Below, in pieces: positions 56,172-64,000 of a stretch of 64,000 nucleotides of DNA. The translations under genes and the position numbers were made by a program. Origin of the DNA: Pontiellaceae bacterium B12227 (GTDB lineage: Bacteria > Verrucomicrobiota > Kiritimatiellia > Kiritimatiellales > Pontiellaceae); the NCBI GenBank assembly GCA_029432775.1, contig JAROAZ010000005.1, forward strand, positions 1 through 64,000. Reading direction: 5' to 3'. The stretch's first letter is position 1, and every line of letters begins with the position of its first letter. Under the pieces are notes generated by a model, which saw nothing but the letters and a program-made list of their open reading frames with translations, did not search any database and had not been told where the DNA came from.

Positions 56172-59100
56172 ATGAAAAAGTGGATTATAGGCTTTGCCGT
56201 ATTGCTGACCGTTTGGACTGTGCATGCACAGCGTCCGGCAAAACCCAATTTTGTGATTTTACTGGCTGACGATCTCGGCTGGCAGGATGTGGGCTGCTAC
56301 GACGTCGATGCGAATGCGGTGTATGAAACGCCGTATGTGGATCAGCTGGCGGCTGCCGGCATACGGTTCATGCAGGGCTATTCTCCAACTCCGGTGTGCG
56401 GGCCGAGTCGCTTCGGCATTCTGAGCGGCCGGTTTCCAGCCTATGGAAAAACCCATGTGCAGGGCGGGGAGTGTCCGAAACCCTACACCCAGTCCTTCCG
56501 TATGATGGATCCCTATTACACCGGTCGGATGGAGCTGGAGGAGATCACCATTGCTGAAGCGCTTAAGCCCTATGGCTATCTGAGTGGGCACAGTGGTAAA
56601 TGGCACGTCGCGGTGAATCATAATTCGTTTCCGCAGCCGGTGGATCAGGGATTCGATTTTTCAAAACATGATCTGGGGATATCGCAAAACGTGGGTGATC
56701 GTCTAAACTCTTTTGCATCCACGGATCCTTCGGATGAATACCAGCTGCAGGATCTGGATGGAGTTGTTTCTTCCAACGGATTCGCCTTTGACCAGACCAC
56801 GCAGGATATCATCGATTTCATGGAGATAGCGGTATCCTCCAATGCACCGTTCTTCAGCTACTATGCCGCATGGTATGTGCATTCGCCGATCCAGACGCGG
56901 ACGGAACGTCTGCTGAAAAAATATGCATTGAAGATGGGCTATTCGTATCCGCTGAATGGAACCGAAGATCTCTCGGCCGATGCCCAGATCAATCCGTATT
57001 ACGGAGCCATGGTGGAGGAGTTCGATTTTAATATTCAGCGAATCATCAAATATCTTGAGGATACGGATGATCCGCGCTGGCCGGGGCATAAGCTGATTGA
57101 AAATACATTCATCTTCCTGACATCGGATAATGGCGGCATGGAAGGAACGGCCTCCGAAACCTATACCGACAATGATCCGCTGGACCGCGGTAAAATCCGG
57201 GCGGAAGAGGGCGGGGTGCGTGTTCCGTACATTGTGGCAGGGCCCGACGTGCCGACCAATGTGGTCAGTGATGTCATGGTGAACGGGCTCGATTTTTATC
57301 CCACCATGCTGTCGCTCGCCGGCATCCCGGTGCCGGAGCGGCTGGACGGTTGCGATTTGAGCGACCTGCTGTTGGTTGATCCGCAGGATGATGATCTGGT
57401 GAAGCATTCCGATGGTTCGATTCGTGACACCATGTACTGGCATTTTCCGCACGGTGGGGCCTTGCACAGCACCATCCGCAAAGATGGTTGGAAGCTGTTC
57501 CGGAATTATGACTGGCTGGATAACAGCAACTTAGAGCCATACCGCCTCTACAAGCTGTACGACACCAATAATGTGCCCAACGATATTGAAGAGGATGTTG
57601 ATCTGGTGGATGTTGAAACGACTACCGCCGTGCTGCTTCAGTCTGAACTGAATACCTGGCTGACGGATGTGGGGGCCCGGCTGCCGCACTATAACCCGAC
57701 AACAACCTCAACGCTCACGAATAAGGAAAACGTCCCGGCGGTTTTGGATAAAGGGCACAGCAACGGCACGGCCTGGGTGTCGTTTGAAACCGATAAGGCG
57801 GAAGTCGTTCATGCCGACCTGATCTATACCTTGAACGGCGACGGCAGTGCGGACGAGGAGTGGTTCCGTATGGATGCAGACCTGGATGACGCCAGTGGTC
57901 AGGCCGAAGCGGTGATTCCGGATGGAACAACGCATTATGTGTTTAACCTGATCGACGAAAATAACTTTCTGGTCAGTTCCGAGGATGTTGGGATTCTCTC
58001 CGATCGTGTTCCCGATTCAGAAGTCGTCCCGGCCTATGTTGCCTCGTCCGTTCCCGTGGAGGCGGTTTTCACGAATATAGGCACCATCTTCCCGACGAAT
58101 AATGTGGTGTTGAGCAATGCCGTCAGCGAGGTCAACGGCGTGCCTGTGCGCGATAACGATTCCTATACCACCTCTGGGGGACAGACCTTCAGCCTTCCGG
58201 AAGCCGCAACACTGACTGCTCTGACGCTGAAGGGCGGGAACTATGCGAGTTTCGGCGGCGGTGAACACAAAATAGAACTCTGGATCGGCGAATACGTGAG
58301 TGGCATACCGGGCGATACATTGGTGAGGGAGTATATCGATCTGGAGAACAGTTCGTTCAGTAGTGGGAAATTTTACACGATTGATTTTGCTGATACGGAA
58401 TTCCCGGTCGGAAGCTATGCCTTCCAACTGGCCTGGACCACGAATGATTCCTCGCACGATGTCCGGTTTTTTAGGGCGAACGGTAGCAGTACTTCCGATG
58501 GCGAAGGGCGGCTCTATTCCGGTTCCCCGAATCTGCCTTTCAGTGATTCGGGCTATGATGATGCGAAGGATGTGGTGTATGCCCTGCACGGAACCGGTAA
58601 TACGGTTGAAGTCGAGCCGGGTATTTCTGATAACAACCTGAACTATACTTATCTCTATTTTGAAAACGGATATCCGACGCCGTTGAGCGGCTATCGGCGC
58701 CCGCAAAGCGAGGCCAATACCGCCGCGCGCGCCAATCCCGATCTGGTGGTGCAAACGGGGTACTACAGTCTGATGCTGGACTGTGATGATATGGAACTGA
58801 AGGGCTACGACGCCCTGGTCGGGTCGGACTACCGCACGGCACTGCATGAAGATGTCGCTGTTTTCACCCCGGCCGATCTGATCCTGTCCGTGACGAAAGA
58901 CGGAACCGACTATACCTGTACCGGTGCGCCGGTTCAGAATTCGACCAACCAGCTGGTGCGGCTGATTCAGAGCAACCGTTTCAATCAGCGCTTTGACCTC
59001 CTCGGTTTGGTGTTCGAAGACAGTAGCGGAAATATACTGAATGCGGACGCAAGGTTTGAGGTAACAGCATGGGCCGACCGCGTGGCCTTTAAACTCGATT

Positions 59101-61346
59101 TATCCGGTGAGCCCGGCGTGACCGAAACCTCCGTTCGTGTGGTATCGCCATTCAGCGTGCTGCATGAATCCACCGTGGCGGGCGATGCGGCGGTGCTTTG
59201 CATCCAGCCCCATACCGATGCCACCCTGCCGGCCTGGGATTCGGATGATTATATAAATCAGGCCTATGCGCGCGATACACTCAATGCTCTGACCTGTAGC
59301 TTCGATGCTGACGAGTATGCTTTGTATATCGATGTGCCGGCCGATTCCGTTTCCTATCCGGCCGATACCAACCGGGTGGATGAATATGTGATCGAAATCA
59401 CCAATCCAGACAGCATCGCACAGAATATTCCGCTGATCTTTGAGCAGCCGACTCCGCGCAAGATTACCGGAACGGTGATGACGATGTGCGAAGAGGACGA
59501 CGGCCGACCGATCGGGATCCCTGTGCAGATTTCAAAAAACTGGCATGGCACGTCTTCGGATATTGTGCATCGTGGTTCCTGGTTGCGTGGTTATACGATG
59601 GTGCCGCTGGCGGCCGGCGAAACCAAGCGATTCCGCCTGCGGGTGATCTATGGCTACTGGGGGGGAGCGGGGGCCGTTTCGCATTCACAGCTCAGTTTGA
59701 TCGGCTGGGGCAAAAACTGGAAGTGGGACGAAAGCGCACTGGGCGCCTGGGGCGAATCGTGCACCTACGATCCCTGCCTGCATGCCGGGGTTGCCTTTAT
59801 GGATGACATCCGCCCGACCTTCACGACGCCGATGAACAGTGGAACCGATCATAACTGGACCGAAAATTCAGGGGGAGGCGATTATCTGATCTATCGCGAT
59901 CACTCCAACACCTATCGATGGATCAAACGCCTGAAGACGGCTTATCTCTGGACTGGGCCCAATATGACCGAAGTGCTCTATTCCGGAACGACCGATGACG
60001 ATAAAATCCGGGTCACCTATTCCAGCCGCGCCATGCGGACCAGTGATTATCATCGACGCTTCCATGGGTATGAATACGAGTTTCTTGAAGATGTCATCTC
60101 TCCGGAGCGTTTGGTGTTTCATCAGATGGCTGCGGATTATTACACGGGGCCGACCTTTACGAATTATTACCGTGGAGATGAAACCGGGCTGCTGTCTACC
60201 GATGTCGTTGATGCCGGTGGCAATACATACAAAGGAATTCCCGTGCAGTTTAATAACCAGTGGTTGAGCATCGACGATGTGATGTCCTACAACAAAGTAT
60301 CCCGAAGCCGCCGAGGAATCATCAACCTGTCATCCACGCTGAACGGCAGCTCCTTCCCGCTCTATATGCACACCTATGGCCGGACGTGGGGCTCGGATCG
60401 TATGATGTTTGATTTTGCCGGGGACTCCGTTGAGCGGTCCTACAGCGCCGGCGATGTGGTTGAAGGCGAGTTTGAATTCATCATGCCGCCGAACGATGCC
60501 GCCGTCTATTGGGGCAACGATGCCGAGTTTTCCGCGCGCCTCGCCGCCTATGGTTCCAATGCCTGGAACGCGGTGTTTGATGAGTTCAGGCATAATGCTG
60601 AACTGAATCTCGCGGTGCATGAAGGAACGCTGATTCGCAAGTATCCGATAGAAATCCAGACATTGGAAACTGCGCCGGTTCTGGCCGACTTTACCATCTA
60701 CGCCGGCGGTATCGGGCATGTACCGGTGGTGCTCAAAGGGATTACACCGGGCCTCGCGCTGCAGGCGCAACGCTGGTCGAGCGGGGGCTGGGTGCCGCTC
60801 GAAACGGCGGACGTGAATGAAAACAACGACTATCAGGGCGTACAGAATGCCGATGGATCGATGGATGTGGTCTTCAATATGCCGCGTCCGTCTTCCGATC
60901 TGGACAAAAGCTGGCGCATCCGGATTGTGTCAGGTTCCGCAACGGATGTGCAGGGCAGCTATGCCGACTGGATCCACGGCTTCGGCCTCAACGGCACCAA
61001 CCTGGCCAACACGGCCAACCCCGATCTGGATTTTGGAAACAACCTCTATGAATACGCTCTCGGCGGCGATCCGACCAATGGTGCTGACATCGGCTGGCTT
61101 CCAACCATTGGAAATGCGGCCGGAGAGATTGACTATGTTCACGCCCGCCGTATCGGTTCGGAAAGCGAGCTGAGCTATGCTCTGGAGTTTTCATCCAACC
61201 TGCTTTCCAATGATTGGAAACCGGGCCCCTATATCGAACTTCCAATCACTGGAACGCTGGATGCCCGTTACGAATCCGTCACCAACCGCATCGACACCAT
61301 CGGCAGGACCAATGAATTTATCCGCCTGACCGTTGAGGAAATTTAG
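56172..61346 (+). CDS. Giant sulfatase fusion with jelly-roll, unknown 770-residue region and type-A module
   Basis: Protein of 1724 residues. I chose 56172 (MKKWIIGFAVLLTVWTVHAQ) because the -10 hexamer at 56160 would start the transcript there; the ATG at 56154 has AGGA upstream but would lie before that start. Residues about 20-500 are a sulfatase: PNFVILLADDLGWQD, CGPSR with Cys76, GKWHVA, LTSDNGG. Residues about 620-812 carry the jelly-roll also found at 35567. Residues about 815-1590 are beta-rich and unrecognised (FNQRFDLLGLVFED, GSWLRGYTMVPLAAGETKRFRLRVIYGYWGG, HRRFHGYEYEFLED). Residues about 1597-1724 are the shared C-terminal module. A second enzyme in the unknown region is plausible but unproven. 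Confidence 0.85.
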   Translation: MKKWIIGFAVLLTVWTVHAQRPAKPNFVILLADDLGWQDVGCYDVDANAVYETPYVDQLAAAGIRFMQGYSPTPVCGPSRFGILSGRFPAYGKTHVQGGECPKPYTQSFRMMDPYYTGRMELEEITIAEALKPYGYLSGHSGKWHVAVNHNSFPQPVDQGFDFSKHDLGISQNVGDRLNSFASTDPSDEYQLQDLDGVVSSNGFAFDQTTQDIIDFMEIAVSSNAPFFSYYAAWYVHSPIQTRTERLLKKYALKMGYSYPLNGTEDLSADAQINPYYGAMVEEFDFNIQRIIKYLEDTDDPRWPGHKLIENTFIFLTSDNGGMEGTASETYTDNDPLDRGKIRAEEGGVRVPYIVAGPDVPTNVVSDVMVNGLDFYPTMLSLAGIPVPERLDGCDLSDLLLVDPQDDDLVKHSDGSIRDTMYWHFPHGGALHSTIRKDGWKLFRNYDWLDNSNLEPYRLYKLYDTNNVPNDIEEDVDLVDVETTTAVLLQSELNTWLTDVGARLPHYNPTTTSTLTNKENVPAVLDKGHSNGTAWVSFETDKAEVVHADLIYTLNGDGSADEEWFRMDADLDDASGQAEAVIPDGTTHYVFNLIDENNFLVSSEDVGILSDRVPDSEVVPAYVASSVPVEAVFTNIGTIFPTNNVVLSNAVSEVNGVPVRDNDSYTTSGGQTFSLPEAATLTALTLKGGNYASFGGGEHKIELWIGEYVSGIPGDTLVREYIDLENSSFSSGKFYTIDFADTEFPVGSYAFQLAWTTNDSSHDVRFFRANGSSTSDGEGRLYSGSPNLPFSDSGYDDAKDVVYALHGTGNTVEVEPGISDNNLNYTYLYFENGYPTPLSGYRRPQSEANTAARANPDLVVQTGYYSLMLDCDDMELKGYDALVGSDYRTALHEDVAVFTPADLILSVTKDGTDYTCTGAPVQNSTNQLVRLIQSNRFNQRFDLLGLVFEDSSGNILNADARFEVTAWADRVAFKLDLSGEPGVTETSVRVVSPFSVLHESTVAGDAAVLCIQPHTDATLPAWDSDDYINQAYARDTLNALTCSFDADEYALYIDVPADSVSYPADTNRVDEYVIEITNPDSIAQNIPLIFEQPTPRKITGTVMTMCEEDDGRPIGIPVQISKNWHGTSSDIVHRGSWLRGYTMVPLAAGETKRFRLRVIYGYWGGAGAVSHSQLSLIGWGKNWKWDESALGAWGESCTYDPCLHAGVAFMDDIRPTFTTPMNSGTDHNWTENSGGGDYLIYRDHSNTYRWIKRLKTAYLWTGPNMTEVLYSGTTDDDKIRVTYSSRAMRTSDYHRRFHGYEYEFLEDVISPERLVFHQMAADYYTGPTFTNYYRGDETGLLSTDVVDAGGNTYKGIPVQFNNQWLSIDDVMSYNKVSRSRRGIINLSSTLNGSSFPLYMHTYGRTWGSDRMMFDFAGDSVERSYSAGDVVEGEFEFIMPPNDAAVYWGNDAEFSARLAAYGSNAWNAVFDEFRHNAELNLAVHEGTLIRKYPIEIQTLETAPVLADFTIYAGGIGHVPVVLKGITPGLALQAQRWSSGGWVPLETADVNENNDYQGVQNADGSMDVVFNMPRPSSDLDKSWRIRIVSGSATDVQGSYADWIHGFGLNGTNLANTANPDLDFGNNLYEYALGGDPTNGADIGWLPTIGNAAGEIDYVHARRIGSESELSYALEFSSNLLSNDWKPGPYIELPITGTLDARYESVTNRIDTIGRTNEFIRLTVEEI

Positions 61347-61359
61347 CCGGATTTTCGGG

Positions 61360-61411
61360 GTCCTGTAAATACAGGATGGGGTGCTCGGTTTACAGGTCGC
61401 CGGTTTATGGT
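61360..61411 (+). promoter_or_regulatory. Inverted repeat upstream of PEP-CTERM gene
   Basis: GTCCTGTAAATACAGGAT (61360-61377) has seven of eight arm bases paired and an AA centre. The nearest good hexamer, TATGGT, is at 61406-61411, farther than usual, so this promoter may be arranged differently. Confidence 0.45.
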
Positions 61412-61461
61412 AACGTATGCGACGCTTTGAATAAGAGTTAGGCAAAATTAAGGAGCAGGGT

Positions 61462-63171
61462 ATGGGGAAGAAAACCTTAAGTACGGTGGGTATTTGTTTG
61501 CTGATGGTTGCCGGCTCGCAGGCCGCCAACGTGGTCTGGAATGGTAGCGAGTCGATCTACTGGGGGAATACGAACAACTGGAATGTTGGATATCTTCCCG
61601 GAGCTACGGCAAATGATCAGGGGATTATCCAGGCCGGTAGTCCTGTGACGGTTGCAGCCAACTTTTCGGTGGTTACATTCGGAACAGATCTCACGGTTCG
61701 CAGTGATGAAACGCTGAATGTGCAGGCTGATTTTACGAACTGGGATCAAATTCGGGTGGGTTGGAACTCCGGCCATGTCGGCTATGTAAATCACAGCGCG
61801 GGAGCGGTGGGCGCAGTGGATCTTTTTGTTGGAAACGGCGGTACTGCTACTGCAAACTCTGTGTATACCATGACGGGTGGTACGCTGAGCCTGAGTGATC
61901 AATTATGGTCTCGCAACCAGGGAGAATTTAATCAATCGGGGGGAACGACTATTGCCGCCCGTTTTGACGTTAATGACGGCGGGACTGCTGCGCTGTCCGG
62001 CGGCAGCACAACTTTTAGCGGCGCGATGACCATCGGTAGTGGCAGTTCCGCTACGGTGAGCGGAACCGGGGCACTGACTGCTGGAACGATTACCGCAAAT
62101 GACGCACTGAATGTATCCGGGGGATCGGTCAACGCCTCAACTCTTAATGCCAACAGTATAGTAACCCTTTCAGGAGGATCGTTGATTGGAACCAATCTCA
62201 ACGTGAGCGGTATCATGAACCAAACCGGTGGTACGCTGAATGCCCCGACGGTGACCACCGTTAGCAGTGGTGGCAACCTCACCCAATCAGCCGGTACCTC
62301 AACTCATGCCGCACTCACCGTCGATAGCGGTGGTGCTGCCGGTGTGAGCGGAACCGCAACACTGAACGCAACAACACTTACTGCTAACGGAACCCTGAAT
62401 GTATCGGCTGGCGCATTGAATGCTGCAACGCTCAATGTTAATGATTCGGTTAATCACTCTGGAAGCGGCTTGGCCACGGTTAATACTTTAAACGTAAACG
62501 CATCCGGAAACTATAATCTGACCGGCGGTACCTTGAACACAGAAGGAACGACCATCACGGTTGCCGGGCTGATTGATGTGGATGGTGGAACGGTGTCCAT
62601 TGACCAGGGGCCTGCCAATGTTGCAATCAACGGTGCCGGCCTGCTGACGTTGAAGTCCGGGACGCTGGAGGCAACCGGATCAGCTGCCACTGATTTGCTG
62701 GACATTAATACGGACATTGAAATCAGTGGTGGATCGCTGAATCTGCTTGGTCAAACGCGTGTGAACGGAGAGTTCAAGGTGGTGGGTGATGCGGCTACAA
62801 TTAACCTTGCCCGGTTGAGCGCGGCAGGTGGCGGAAGTATGAGTCTTGTTTTTGACGATACGGGGGTCAGTACAGTGAATGTCTCGGGCTGGATGACGCT
62901 GTCTGATATGGATCTCGTGGTGGATGGAACGGCCTATACCGGTTCCGAAACCAGCTTTGTTCTGCTGGATGCGGTAAACAATACCGCAAGCCTGAATAGC
63001 TACACGGTAACCGGATTCGGCACCGAAGGTGTTGACTGGGAGCTGGTCCAGACTACGGGTGTAACCGGCAATGATGGAGTGGTGTTGAACGTTATTCCAG
63101 AACCGGCTGTGCTTAGTTTGGTTGTTATTTTCGGTGGTGGAATTTTGGTGCTCAAACGTCGGTTGAATTAA
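61462..63171 (+). CDS. PEP-CTERM beta-helix repeat protein
   Basis: Protein of 569 residues with a signal peptide ending at GSQAA. The body is a long run of parallel beta-helix rungs rich in Thr, Ser, Asn and Gly (ALTAGTITANDALNVSGGSVNASTLNANSIVTLSGGS and similar), introduced by VVWNGSESIYWGNTNNWNVGYLPGA. The tail, residues 545-569, is a PEP-CTERM signal: IPEP, hydrophobic AVLSLVVIFGGGILVL, then KRR. It is therefore probably processed by an exosortase encoded elsewhere and kept at the cell surface. Its composition suggests an adhesin or matrix protein. It ends at a strong terminator. Confidence 0.92.
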   Translation: MGKKTLSTVGICLLMVAGSQAANVVWNGSESIYWGNTNNWNVGYLPGATANDQGIIQAGSPVTVAANFSVVTFGTDLTVRSDETLNVQADFTNWDQIRVGWNSGHVGYVNHSAGAVGAVDLFVGNGGTATANSVYTMTGGTLSLSDQLWSRNQGEFNQSGGTTIAARFDVNDGGTAALSGGSTTFSGAMTIGSGSSATVSGTGALTAGTITANDALNVSGGSVNASTLNANSIVTLSGGSLIGTNLNVSGIMNQTGGTLNAPTVTTVSSGGNLTQSAGTSTHAALTVDSGGAAGVSGTATLNATTLTANGTLNVSAGALNAATLNVNDSVNHSGSGLATVNTLNVNASGNYNLTGGTLNTEGTTITVAGLIDVDGGTVSIDQGPANVAINGAGLLTLKSGTLEATGSAATDLLDINTDIEISGGSLNLLGQTRVNGEFKVVGDAATINLARLSAAGGGSMSLVFDDTGVSTVNVSGWMTLSDMDLVVDGTAYTGSETSFVLLDAVNNTASLNSYTVTGFGTEGVDWELVQTTGVTGNDGVVLNVIPEPAVLSLVVIFGGGILVLKRRLN

Positions 63172-63193
63172 GTAAACGGATTTCTTCTACGGC

Positions 63194-63224
63194 AAGCCCC
63201 GGATCAACCATCCGGGGCTTTTTT
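63194..63224 (+). terminator. Rho-independent terminator
   Basis: A perfect 11-base stem (AAGCCCCGGAT with ATCCGGGGCTT) with a five-base loop leads into TTTTTT. It lies 22 bases after the stop of the PEP-CTERM gene. Confidence 0.92.
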
Positions 63225-63327
63225 GTATTTGATTTCGACCGAATCGAAAACACAGGACAAACCTGCGACTATATCTAACTGAAGCCACACGGCTGCAGGA
63301 GCCTTGAATTCCATTAATCGTCCCGCA

Positions 63328-63373
63328 GTCCTGTATATGCAGGATATAGTTCATATGGAAGTTGGTTTACTCT
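63328..63373 (+). promoter_or_regulatory. Inverted repeat plus TANNNT hexamer
   Basis: GTCCTGTATATGCAGGAT (63328-63345) has a TA centre. TACTCT follows at 63368-63373, one base further than in the best sites. AATTGGAAAAAGGC downstream resembles AATTGGGAAGGCC after the 35453 site and AATCGGGAAAGGC after the 26015 site. Confidence 0.5.
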
Positions 63374-63465
63374 ATCTGAATTGGAAAAAGGCGGGGCTGA
63401 TCATGTCATATAATCTGACAGCTAGCTGCCAGCTCCGGGAAATTTTTAATCATAGTAGAGGGAAA

Positions 63466-64000
63466 ATGAAGAAACGCTTTTTTGCAAAACATGCCAAGTC
63501 CAGTGCGGCACTCGTCAGTTTAGGAATCCATGCGGTGTTGCTGCTGATTGCTCTTTCTTTTGTGGCGGTAACGGTGATCCAGAAGGAGGAAAAGAAATTC
63601 GAAGCCAAGCCGGTCAGTCGTTCGAAGATGAACCTTCGAAAGTTGCAGGTTCCGGTGAATATAAAAAAGAAAAAGGTTCAGAAACCCAAACTGCGCAAAC
63701 GTATCGTGGTGCAGCCTAAAATGAATCAGACGATGCCGGATATTAAGATGCCGGAAATTACCGGGGTGAAGGGCGGTCTGGGGAATGCGGCAGGCGATGG
63801 ATTAGGCGGAGCCGGAGCGTTAGGTTTTTCCATGCCGGAAATTGAATTGTTCGGTATCAAGGGCAGGGGCGAGAAAATTTTCATCATCCTCGATTCCACC
63901 CCCTGGATCATGTACGACGAGCTCGGCGGTATTCCGGCATATACCCTGATTAAGCAGGAGTTGGTTAAGATTCTAGGCGGGCTGAACTCCACCGTCGTTT
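63466..64000 (+). CDS. TonB-like envelope protein, 3' end outside window
   Basis: The first 178 residues are visible and the frame runs off the right edge. AGAGGGA precedes the ATG. A short basic start is followed by one membrane helix (ALVSLGIHAVLLLIALSFVAVTVI). A Lys-rich and Pro/Met-rich linker comes next (KKKKVQKPKLRKRIVVQPKMNQTMPDIKMPEITGV), then a Gly-rich stretch. A folded domain begins at GRGEKIFIILDSTPWIMYDELGG; IILDST resembles the start of a von Willebrand A-type fold. This looks like an energy-transducer or ExbD/TonB-associated protein that spans the periplasm. It probably belongs to an import system to the right. Confidence 0.65.
   Translation, partial: MKKRFFAKHAKSSAALVSLGIHAVLLLIALSFVAVTVIQKEEKKFEAKPVSRSKMNLRKLQVPVNIKKKKVQKPKLRKRIVVQPKMNQTMPDIKMPEITGVKGGLGNAAGDGLGGAGALGFSMPEIELFGIKGRGEKIFIILDSTPWIMYDELGGIPAYTLIKQELVKILGGLNSTVV

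Noticed and set aside
61205..61219. TTCCA-N5-TGGAA copies explained as a conserved SNDW protein motif
   Set aside because: Only a few copies are in that phase; others encode P-x-x-G or F-Q-x-L-E in other phases, and one is intergenic.

Overview
The window looks like a polysaccharide-degradation island of a marine or sediment PVC-group bacterium, most likely Kiritimatiellota (Pontiella-like). The evidence is the gene content: eight secreted formylglycine sulfatases, three GH29 fucosidases, GH95-, GH141-, GH43-, GH2- and GH97-type hydrolases, PEP-CTERM proteins, large beta-helix surface proteins, and no SusC/SusD pair. The lineage and the proposed substrate (a sulfated fucose-containing polysaccharide such as fucoidan) are inferences from these families. 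Nothing was searched against a database.

Layout. Positions 1-20152 are a nearly continuous plus-strand run: five sulfatases, three GH29 enzymes, two beta-propeller hydrolases, a chimeric beta-helix/GH95 gene, and a GH141-like protein fused to a GHL15-like barrel. Positions 20235-24494 hold a second unit (GHL15-like barrel, DUF1080, SGNH esterase, sulfatase). Positions 24803-32727 hold two alpha/beta hydrolases around two large beta-helix proteins. A minus-strand two-component system (32731-35345) follows, whose sensor carries discoidin-like periplasmic domains. Positions 35567-45417 hold surface proteins: a jelly-roll protein, a PEP-CTERM protein, and two beta-helix/GHL15-like fusions. Positions 45441-56064 hold a giant GH2/SGNH protein, a sulfatase, GH97, an EF-hand histidine phosphatase and a GH29-like barrel. 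Positions 56172-63171 hold a 1724-residue sulfatase fusion and a second PEP-CTERM protein. A TonB-like gene runs off the right edge.

Two DNA-level signals cut across the genes. First, about ten transcription-unit starts share one architecture: an 18-bp inverted repeat with a two-base centre (often AA), then 21-22 nt, then a -10-like hexamer (often TANNNT), with no recognisable -35 box. At three genes (20235, 31855, 56172) the hexamer sits 12-13 nt before the ATG, which implies leaderless mRNAs. Second, the palindromic word TTCCA-N5-TGGAA occurs 19 times by eye against about 0.06 expected by chance. It occurs in all three codon phases and once between genes, so it is not explained by protein sequence.

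How the genes work together (inference): exported sulfatases strip sulfate, exo-fucosidases and other hydrolases release sugars, esterases remove acyl groups, and the multi-domain surface proteins bind or hold substrate. The discoidin-type sensor kinase and its LuxR-type regulator are the natural candidates to control the island through the shared inverted repeat.
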